A DNA stretch of 7,711 bases from Ruminococcus sp. UBA3387 (lineage in GTDB: Bacteria > Bacillota > Clostridia > Oscillospirales > Ruminococcaceae), in assembly GCA_002358895.1 (NCBI GenBank), contig DEPR01000004.1:1-7711 (forward strand), in the 5' to 3' direction. The notes beneath the pieces are model-generated. The model was not told the DNA's origin. It did not search any database and saw only the letters and a program-made list of their open reading frames with translations. Positions 1-4,948 of this stretch are shown here, piece by piece. Numbering within the stretch: position 1 is the first letter of the stretch; every line of letters starts with the position of its first letter. The position numbers and the translations under genes were made by a program.

Positions 1-72
1 ATATGTGTCCTGCAGACTCACAGTTGCAAGCACCATTGAATCAAGCAATCCTGCACTAATCGGAAACCCCAT
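1..72 (-). CDS. PadR-family transcriptional regulator, N-terminal 24 codons only (gene runs off the left edge)
   Basis: The minus strand opens with an ATG at 70-72 and stays open to the window edge, reading MGFPISAGLLDSMVLATVSL followed by QDTY. The pattern of a short polar start, SxxLLDxxVLxxL and then DTY (usually continuing GYEL) is the typical first helix of the PadR winged-helix domain; I recognise it by eye from 24 residues only. A clear ribosome site, AAAGGAG (80-86), sits 7 nt before the ATG, and a consensus promoter lies upstream. PadR proteins are small dimeric repressors that often control their own gene and a neighbouring transporter or stress gene; the target cannot be seen here. 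Another winged-helix family remains possible because the recognition helix is outside the window. Confidence 0.66.
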   Translation of the reverse strand, partial: MGFPISAGLLDSMVLATVSLQDTY

Positions 73-114
73 AGTTATACTCCTTTCACAAATATAATAT
101 TTATTCACTTTACT

Positions 115-135
115 ATATTATACACCGTATAATAT
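115..135. promoter_or_regulatory. Perfect 9+9 bp inverted repeat over the padR-type promoter (candidate autoregulatory operator)
   Basis: ATATTATAC (115-123) and GTATAATAT (127-135) are exact reverse complements separated by ACC. The repeat spans the -10 hexamer and most of the -35/-10 spacer, the position expected for an operator that blocks RNA polymerase. PadR proteins commonly bind dyads in their own promoters, so autoregulation is a reasonable inference. Caution: the arms are AT-rich and partly made of the -10 box itself, so some symmetry could be accidental. Confidence 0.5.
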
Positions 136-145
136 TATTTGTCAA
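117..145 (-). promoter_or_regulatory. Sigma-A promoter of the PadR-type gene
   Basis: Read on the minus strand: TTGACA (140-145), 17-nt spacer, TATAAT (117-122). Both hexamers match consensus exactly and the spacing is ideal. The expected start of transcription is near 110, giving a leader of roughly 38 nt before the ATG at 72. Such a strong promoter on a regulator gene implies it is normally held down, consistent with the inverted repeat lying over it. Confidence 0.85.
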
Positions 146-164
146 CAATATTATATAATAAATC

Positions 165-194
165 TGCACAAAATTCACCCTTCTTTTTTGTGCA
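165..194. repeat. 9+9 bp inverted repeat in the divergent intergenic region
   Basis: TGCACAAAA (165-173) and TTTTGTGCA (186-194) are perfect reverse complements with a 12-nt loop. The right arm continues as GTGCAAAA (190-197), and that 8-mer recurs at 250-257. The stem is not GC-rich and is not followed by a T-run on the plus strand, so it is not a good terminator. A protein-binding site between the two divergent genes is more likely, but no factor can be named. Confidence 0.4.
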
Positions 195-249
195 AAACAT
201 TAATTTTATATTTTAATTTGTTATATTTTGTTCATATTGAGACGTTTGA

Positions 250-263
250 GTGCAAAATTTTGC
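250..263. promoter_or_regulatory. Palindrome GCAAAATTTTGC upstream of the DUF4417 gene
   Basis: A perfect 12-bp palindrome (252-263), preceded by GT so that its left half repeats the GTGCAAAA found at 190-197. It lies 60 nt before the ATG at 323, within the leader or promoter zone of that gene. No convincing sigma-A pair is visible for the gene: TTGTGC (188-193) with TTTAAT (212-217), spacer 18, is the best but mediocre. Candidate operator only; AT-rich DNA produces such palindromes by chance. Confidence 0.3.
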
Positions 264-322
264 CCAAAAGTCGCTATTTATAGAAGGGGTGTAAAATTAA
301 TTAACTTAAAAGGAGATTTATT

Positions 323-1654
323 ATGACATTAGAAAACTATAATTATCGTACCAACCCTATGTTTTTGAGAAATCAATTTTATTCTAATAATGATTATGGA
401 ATTCCAAGCATACCATTATGCAATTATAGTTCAGATGAACTAACAGATTTAAAATTATTAGCGTTCAATCAATTAAATCGTGATAATGGAAAGCATACAG
501 AACGTATCATACATTTTTTTCTATATGATTATAACTTTGAAAAGGTTTGGAAAAACCCTAATGAACAAATTGAGCTTTTGTCAAAATACAAAGGTGTTTT
601 GACTCCTGATTTCAGTATGTATTTAGAAATGCCATACTCTTTACAAATATACAATACATTTAGAAATCGTTGGTGTGGTGCTTTTTTTGCAAACCAAGGA
701 ATAAAAGTAATACCTACCGTAAACTGGAGTGATGAAAAATCATTTGATTTTTGCTTCAAAGGTATAGAGAAAGGGTCTATTGTTGCTGTATCAACATATA
801 TGTTTCATGAACATAATAATCATGCCGAACAAAAAGATATATTCATGAAAGGTTATAATAAAATGCTTGAAGAAATCGAACCTTCCAAAATTATATGTTA
901 TAGTGAACCATTTGACAACATGAAAGGAGATATAATTTATATTGATTATGACCTAAGTTCATGGAAACATTTAAATGATAAAACTTATAGCGAATATACA
1001 AACCCTTTGTTGACTTGTGATTTGGAATATAATATAATAACAAAAAGAGGTTATGTTTGTAAAGGTGGAGGAAGTGCTTTTGGTGGAAGCTGGGTTCCAA
1101 AAAATATAAACTCCGAAAGATTTTTAGGAAAACCTAATACTATCCAAAAAAACTATGTACAAACACAAAAAGGGGGTTATATTGTGGAGAATAAATACAA
1201 TAACGATGGAAAAGCAATATTAGAAAGGCATTATACTGAACACTCACCCAACAATATACATTCAAATCCACATGATCATGAAATTAGCTGGGATAATGGA
1301 CATCCAAACGTTGGTCCACCAATTAACTATTTTGACAAAAACGTTCCCGAATTTAAAAGCTTTGATGCTGATAATAAATCTAAAACCAACAACAACTCAT
1401 ATAACCCTGAAGAATATAAATTTGAAACTCTAAGTGAATTCAAATTTTACTTATCCAGCGGTGCGAATGTTGGCTTTGAGTTCAATGGCATTGAATATGG
1501 CATAGAGGGGCATAACAATAACTTTTACATTTGGAACGAAAATGAAACTATAATAAACTCGATAACACTTGAACAAGTACTTGATTTTAAACTTGACGGA
1601 GTTAAAATTAGGGATTTAATATTAACAGCTACAATAACAGAAAGAATATTGTAA
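323..1654 (+). CDS. DUF4417-domain mosaic protein with His-rich central module and small C-terminal module; function unknown
   Basis: 443 residues; AAAGGAG (309-315) lies 7 nt before the ATG. Residues about 8-215 match my memory of DUF4417, a domain of phages and Firmicute genomes with no known function: NPMFLRN (11-17), HFFLYDY (64-70), LTPDFSMY (93-100), FRNRWCGA (113-120), VIPTVNWS (129-136), GIEKGSIVAVST (147-158). A Gly-rich connector follows (KGGGSAFGGSW, 247-257). The central module (about 285-336) has H303, H307, H313, H317, D318, H319 and D324 in an ERHYTEH...NPHDHxxxWD arrangement, which suggests metal binding or a small nuclease/toxin-like fold; this is inference. A polar linker (339-362) leads to an 80-residue end module (FETLSEFKFYLSSG ... 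LDGVKIRDLI) resembling small stand-alone Firmicute proteins. No signal peptide or membrane segment. The gene is markedly AT-richer than its neighbours (bases 481-540 are 25% GC against 43% for 2461-2520), suggesting transfer, perhaps from a phage. Confidence 0.78.
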   Translation: MTLENYNYRTNPMFLRNQFYSNNDYGIPSIPLCNYSSDELTDLKLLAFNQLNRDNGKHTERIIHFFLYDYNFEKVWKNPNEQIELLSKYKGVLTPDFSMYLEMPYSLQIYNTFRNRWCGAFFANQGIKVIPTVNWSDEKSFDFCFKGIEKGSIVAVSTYMFHEHNNHAEQKDIFMKGYNKMLEEIEPSKIICYSEPFDNMKGDIIYIDYDLSSWKHLNDKTYSEYTNPLLTCDLEYNIITKRGYVCKGGGSAFGGSWVPKNINSERFLGKPNTIQKNYVQTQKGGYIVENKYNNDGKAILERHYTEHSPNNIHSNPHDHEISWDNGHPNVGPPINYFDKNVPEFKSFDADNKSKTNNNSYNPEEYKFETLSEFKFYLSSGANVGFEFNGIEYGIEGHNNNFYIWNENETIINSITLEQVLDFKLDGVKIRDLILTATITERIL

Positions 1655-1681
1655 TTTTATCTAAAACTGAAAACCAAGCAC

Positions 1682-1708
1682 AAAAAAAACGAACCCGAAG
1701 GTTCGTTT
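1682..1708 (-). terminator. Intrinsic terminator of rnpB with UUCG tetraloop
   Basis: On the minus strand: stem AAACGAACC, loop TTCG, stem GGTTCGTTT, then a run of T (1682-1689 is all A on the plus strand). The C(UUCG)G closing is an unusually stable tetraloop. It lies just after the 3' end of the RNase P RNA, so it most likely ends that transcript. On the plus strand the same hairpin is followed only by TTTAAATC, so it may weakly stop the 323-1654 transcript as well. Confidence 0.85.
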
Positions 1709-1720
1709 AAATCAAATATA

Positions 1721-2060
1721 TGAGTAAGCCGATAAGCCGAGTTTTGTCGTGTGCGATAATCTATCTAGGCCATTCGTCGCCGAAAGGCTCAAGCCACCTA
1801 TAACCCCAAGCCTGACGAGCAGCCATTGACTTGTAAGTTACCATTGGTGTTGCATCGGATAAGGTTTACACGGCAGTAATATCTCTATTACCCCGGTGAG
1901 CTCTTACCTCACCTTTCCACCCTTACCGTAAAACGGCGGTATATTTCTGTTGCACTTGCTCTGAGGTCACCCTCGGCTGATGTTATCAGCTATCCTGCTC
2001 TGTGATGCTCGGACTTTCCTCGTGAACTTAGCGTTCACGCTATCGCATAGCTTACTCAGT
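1721..2060 (-). ncRNA. rnpB: RNase P RNA (type A-like), catalytic subunit of tRNA 5' maturation
   Basis: The minus strand carries the conserved RNase P core: GAGGAAAGTCC (2011-2021), ACAGAAATATACCGCC (1935-1950), the P12-like hairpin GGTGAG...CTCACC (1895-1913), a GTGTAAACC segment near 1865-1873, and the 3' block ACAAAACTCGGCTTA (1733-1747). Ends were set by pairing: P1 joins TGAGTAAGC (2050-2058) to GCTTACTCA (1721-1729); P2 joins TGCGATA (about 2041-2047) to TATCGCA (about 1753-1759); P3 is the CGTGAAC/GTTCACG hairpin (about 2022-2040). The length of about 340 nt is normal for the family. With the RnpA protein it removes tRNA 5' leaders. A terminator follows directly. No clear promoter is visible just upstream, so it may start within 2080-2170 or partly be transcribed by read-through from fakA. 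Any reading frame across this segment is spurious. Confidence 0.96.
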
Positions 2061-2079
2061 CCTAACGCCGGACGGGCGA
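2059..2079. repeat. 21-bp direct repeat, copy A, at the 5' edge of rnpB
   Basis: Plus strand GTCCTAACGCCGGACGGGCGA. It matches copy B (2152-2172) at 20 of 21 positions, differing only at 2062 (C versus T). It is GC-rich compared with the AT-rich gap. On the minus strand it forms the last bases before the RNase P P1 helix, so it could belong to the precursor leader. It contains a short imperfect dyad CGCC...GGCG. Confidence 0.75.
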
Positions 2080-2151
2080 ATTCACGTTTAAGTTCGCACA
2101 AAAACGTTATTACGTCCCCGCTACGGCTAAAAAAGTTATATCTATCTGTTT

Positions 2152-2172
2152 GTCTTAACGCCGGACGGGCGA
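2152..2172. repeat. 21-bp direct repeat, copy B, just after the fakA stop
   Basis: Plus strand GTCTTAACGCCGGACGGGCGA, 93 bp away from copy A and starting 5 bp after the fakA stop codon. The 72 bp between the copies (2080-2151) hold no gene. They contain a weak TATAAC (2135-2140, minus strand) without a good -35, and a 4-bp stem followed by TTTTT (around 2102-2117) that is too small to call a terminator. Confidence 0.72.
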
Positions 2173-2176
2173 TAAA

Positions 2177-3811
2177 TTATTCTACAGAGATGATATAGTA
2201 GTAAACAGGCTGACCACCACTGATAAGGTTGATGTCAACATTGCTAAACTTGCTTGAAAGCTGAGCCTGGAGCTTTTCAGCTGCTTCATCAGTAACGTCT
2301 GAACCATAAAGGATAGTAACAAATGAGCTGTCGCCCTTGATAAGACGCTTTGTCAGCTTGAATGCCGCCTTCTGAAGGTCCCTTTCAACAAAAGCAAGCT
2401 TGCCATTGTCCATACAAAGGATTTCACCCTTTTTGATTGTGTGTCCCTCGAAGTCTGAATTTCTTGCGGCAAATGTAATCTGACCTGTAGAAACTCCTTC
2501 AAGAGCCTCAGTCATTGCAAGTCTGTTTGTATTGAAATCGCTGTCAGGGTCAAATGCCAGCATAGCAGACATACCCTGTGGAATTGTTCTGGTCTGAAGC
2601 ACGCAAACCTTTCTGTCTGCAAGTCTTACAGCCTGCTCAGCTGCCATAATAATGTTCTTGTTATTAGGAAGAACGAATACTGTTTCAGCAGGACAAGCCA
2701 TAATTGCAGCAAGAATATCCTCAGTCGAAGGGTTCATTGTCTGACCGCCCTTAACGATGCAGTCAACACCAAGGTCACGGAACATTGATTCAATTCCATC
2801 ACCTGCAGCAACAGCTACAAAGCCATACTGCTTTTCAGGCTTAGCTGAAACAAATTCCTGCTTAGCTTCTTTCTTCTTCTGCTTGTGCTGAAGCTTCATA
2901 TTCTCAATCTTAGGCAGGTTGATATAACCAAACTCAAGACCCTTCTGAATAGCCTTACCAGGGTCGTTAGTATGAACGTGAACCTTGATAATCTCGTCAT
3001 CTTCAACTACTACAACGCAGTCGCCGATAGTCTCAAGATAAGCTCTCAGCTTCATTGCGTCTTCGCAATCCTCATCTTTTGTAATGAGCATTTCTGTACA
3101 ATATGTGAAATGGATTTCCTCGTCATACTGACCAACAGCAGAAGCAAAGCTGTCAATAGTAACAGGCTTATTGCTTGATTTATCCTCAGCCTTGATGATT
3201 TCTCCACCCTTGAATACATCTCTGATAGCTTCAAAGATTATGAGCAAGCCCTTACCGCCAGCGTCAACAACGCCTGCTTTAGCAAGCTGTGGCAAAAGCT
3301 TTGGTGTTTCGTCAAGTGAACGCTGAGCCTGAGCACAAACTTCTTCCCAGATAACGATAGGATCATTGGTAGAATGGGAAAGCTCTCTTGCCTTTTCAGC
3401 TGATTCTCTTGCTACCGTAAGGATTGTACCCTCAGTAGGCTTCATTACTGACTTGTATGCACCTTCAACGCCAAGCTCAAGTGCCTTTACAATTTCTTCA
3501 CTACCTACAGTTTTACAGCCTGCAAAGCCTTTTGAAAAGCCTCTGAAAATCAGGGAAAGAATAACTCCTGAGTTTCCTCTTGCACCTCTGAGCAAAGCAG
3601 AAGCAGTTGCATCAGCTACCTCTGAGCAAGCTACTGTATCTTCCATATTTTTAAGTTCAGCTATAGCATTTCCCATTGTCATAGACATATTTGTACCTGT
3701 ATCTCCGTCAGGCACAGGGAATACATTAAGTTCGTCTACTGATTTCTTATTATTTGAAATACTGTTTGCACCGCTGATAAATGCATCACGCAATATTTTT
3801 CCGCTAATCAC
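2177..3811 (-). CDS. fakA: Fatty acid kinase FakA / YloV (DAK2 + FakA middle domain + DegV-like C-terminus)
   Basis: 544 residues, the usual family length. Family role: FakA phosphorylates fatty acids held by a FakB carrier protein, using ATP, and the acyl phosphate feeds PlsX/PlsY phospholipid synthesis; it lets cells use exogenous fatty acids. The N-terminal DAK2 (DhaL-type) nucleotide domain spans about 8-205, with NVFPVPDGDTGTNM (29-42; Asp35 and Asp37 are the expected Mg-ATP ligands), GARGNSGVI (76-84), KPTEGTILTV (124-133) and DAGGKGL (183-189). The middle domain carries YCTEMLI (237-243) and HVHTNDPG (278-285), the conserved His region. A charged linker (about 305-325) precedes the C-terminal domain (GGQTMNPSTEDIL, 355-367; LPNNKNI, 381-387; GGQPVYYY, 532-539). 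The start is GTG, chosen because a full AGGAGG (3820-3825) lies 8 nt upstream. It follows the yloU-like gene by 26 nt, the common Firmicute pair. No FakB gene is present in the window. Confidence 0.95.
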   Translation of the reverse strand: MISGKILRDAFISGANSISNNKKSVDELNVFPVPDGDTGTNMSMTMGNAIAELKNMEDTVACSEVADATASALLRGARGNSGVILSLIFRGFSKGFAGCKTVGSEEIVKALELGVEGAYKSVMKPTEGTILTVARESAEKARELSHSTNDPIVIWEEVCAQAQRSLDETPKLLPQLAKAGVVDAGGKGLLIIFEAIRDVFKGGEIIKAEDKSSNKPVTIDSFASAVGQYDEEIHFTYCTEMLITKDEDCEDAMKLRAYLETIGDCVVVVEDDEIIKVHVHTNDPGKAIQKGLEFGYINLPKIENMKLQHKQKKKEAKQEFVSAKPEKQYGFVAVAAGDGIESMFRDLGVDCIVKGGQTMNPSTEDILAAIMACPAETVFVLPNNKNIIMAAEQAVRLADRKVCVLQTRTIPQGMSAMLAFDPDSDFNTNRLAMTEALEGVSTGQITFAARNSDFEGHTIKKGEILCMDNGKLAFVERDLQKAAFKLTKRLIKGDSSFVTILYGSDVTDEAAEKLQAQLSSKFSNVDINLISGGQPVYYYIISVE

Positions 3812-3837
3812 AAACGTTTCCTCCTAAATTCAAAGCA

Positions 3838-4194
3838 TTAATTATTCTCTATAATCTTGTCAACAAAAACATTAATTGCAGACACCACAATACCTGTTTG
3901 CTGTTCAAGAACAAACTCAACCTTATGGATAATACTATCAGTTACTGCACTAACATTTACGCCGTAAGTAACGGTAATATGCAAATCAATAACCAATTTA
4001 TTATTGTTCTGTCTGATAATAACGCCCTTGTTGGACAGATTTTTTCCTAATAAGACATTCTCTGCACCCTGAACTGCACCATAGCTGTTCATACCAGCTA
4101 CGCCAAAACAGCTTTCAACAGTCTGTGAGATAACATCTCTAAGATACTTATTGGAAATTCTTATAGTGCCAAGATGATTTTTAACGTTAATCAA
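3838..4194 (-). CDS. yloU: Asp23/Gls24-family (DUF322) protein, YloU-like
   Basis: About 118 residues, normal for the family. Typical features are HLGTIRISNKYL near the start, CFGVAGMN, a positively charged stretch (GKNLSNKGVIIRQ), ITVTYGVNV and the final VSAINVFVDKI. These small cytoplasmic proteins are linked to envelope stress and alkaline tolerance in Firmicutes; the exact biochemical role of YloU is not established. Start choice: the frame is open back to a TTG at 4209, and a GTG occurs at 4203, but the only Shine-Dalgarno-like sequence (GGGAG, 4203-4207) overlaps those codons. It is correctly placed, 8 nt ahead, for the TTG at 4192-4194. A consensus promoter sits upstream, and fakA follows 26 nt downstream, so the two are probably one transcript. 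Confidence 0.9.
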   Translation of the reverse strand: MINVKNHLGTIRISNKYLRDVISQTVESCFGVAGMNSYGAVQGAENVLLGKNLSNKGVIIRQNNNKLVIDLHITVTYGVNVSAVTDSIIHKVEFVLEQQTGIVVSAINVFVDKIIENN

Positions 4195-4242
4195 TTCACT
4201 CACTCCCAAACAAATAACTCGATTTATTTAACAAACATTAAT

Positions 4243-4271
4243 ATTATACCACACAAAAACAAATTTTGCAA
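4243..4271 (-). promoter_or_regulatory. Sigma-A promoter of the yloU-fakA operon
   Basis: Minus strand: TTGCAA (4266-4271), 17-nt spacer, TATAAT (4243-4248), with TGG just before the -10 (extended -10 type). Transcription should start near 4236, giving a leader of about 40 nt. The promoter lies entirely in the gap after the yfbR stop codon, so yloU-fakA does not depend on the upstream genes. Confidence 0.82.
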
Positions 4272-4293
4272 TAGATTTATCACATTTATCTTT

Positions 4294-4875
4294 TTAAGCC
4301 TGCTCATCAAGGGTCAGAAGATATGATGGCATAAACTCCTCAAGGAACATATCAGCCTCAGGCAGACCCAGTGATTTTATAGCATTATAGGTACTTTTTT
4401 CAGCTGAAGCAAAGTCGGTATTACCCATTTGTCTTTCTTCGACACACTTTATAAGAGCTGAAATTTTATCCGCCGCCTTAACCAGCTTCCAAAGCTCCTC
4501 ATCCTCCACTGTCTTACCGAACAAAGGCTCATATTCTTCCCTGAAATCCTCAGGCAGATAAGAAAGCAGTTGATTTTTCGCATTTTCCTCAATCTCGGCA
4601 TATGCCGTCTTTATATTTTTATTATAATACTTAACGGGTGTTGGCAAATCTCCTGTTATAATCTCTGTTGTATCGTGATAAATTGCAAGCAATGCACATC
4701 TTTCTGCATTTGCATTTCCACCGAAACGCTTATTCCTCAGAACTGCAAGTGCGTGTGCAATAAAGGCAGTTTCCAGAGAATGTTCACTGAGGTTTTCATT
4801 AATTGTATTTCGCATCAACGACCAGCGATTTATATATTTCATTCTTGATATTACTGCAAAAAAGTTACTTTTCAT
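4294..4875 (-). CDS. yfbR: HD-domain 5'-deoxynucleotidase, YfbR family
   Basis: 193 residues, close to the length of E. coli YfbR, which it resembles throughout (as remembered): FFAVISRMKYINRWSLMRN (5-23), the ENLSEHSLE block with H32, FGGNANAERCALLA (51-64), YHDTTEIITGDLPTPVKYY (66-84) and the later Asp136 in VKAADK. H32, H67, D68 and D136 are the expected metal ligands of the HD fold, with E71 nearby. Family role: metal-dependent removal of phosphate from deoxyribonucleoside 5'-monophosphates, acting in dNTP pool balance; cytoplasmic. The ATG is preceded by AAGGGG (4883-4888) at 7 nt. It lies 73 nt after oadB on the same strand with only a hairpin and no convincing promoter between, so partial co-transcription with oadGB is possible. 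No functional link to the pump is evident. Confidence 0.94.
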   Translation of the reverse strand: MKSNFFAVISRMKYINRWSLMRNTINENLSEHSLETAFIAHALAVLRNKRFGGNANAERCALLAIYHDTTEIITGDLPTPVKYYNKNIKTAYAEIEENAKNQLLSYLPEDFREEYEPLFGKTVEDEELWKLVKAADKISALIKCVEERQMGNTDFASAEKSTYNAIKSLGLPEADMFLEEFMPSYLLTLDEQA

Positions 4876-4909
4876 AATATATCCCCTTAAATCTCTTAGA
4901 AATAGTTAA

Positions 4910-4930
4910 GGGCGAACAAAGAGTTCGCCC
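4910..4930. repeat. 8-bp perfect hairpin GGGCGAAC/GTTCGCCC between oadB and yfbR
   Basis: GGGCGAAC (4910-4917), 5-nt loop, GTTCGCCC (4923-4930). On the minus strand it follows the oadB stop by 18 nt, but the 3' side is TTAACTATTTCT rather than a T-run. It is therefore at best a weak terminator; an mRNA-stabilising hairpin or processing site is as likely. GGGCGAA also occurs next to repeat copy A (2074-2080), so a dispersed palindromic repeat family is possible. Confidence 0.6.
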
Positions 4931-4948
4931 GACTATATTTGAATTTAA

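Noticed and set aside
1682..1708. Terminator assigned to the plus-strand mosaic gene
   Set aside because: The T-run follows the hairpin only on the minus strand; on the plus strand it is followed by TTTAAATC. It was therefore assigned to rnpB.
2101..2117. ACGT-AATA-ACGT stem followed by TTTTT on the minus strand after fakA
   Set aside because: Four or five weak base pairs are not enough for a convincing intrinsic terminator.
1980..2198. 72-codon plus-strand reading frame
   Set aside because: It lies antisense across the conserved 5' half of the RNase P RNA and the flanking repeats; it has no ribosome site and is a by-product of the RNA gene.
3366..3827. 153-codon plus-strand frame opposite the start of fakA
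   Set aside because: Low-complexity Ser/Pro/Ala sequence antisense to the strongly conserved DAK2 domain; no ribosome site or family features.
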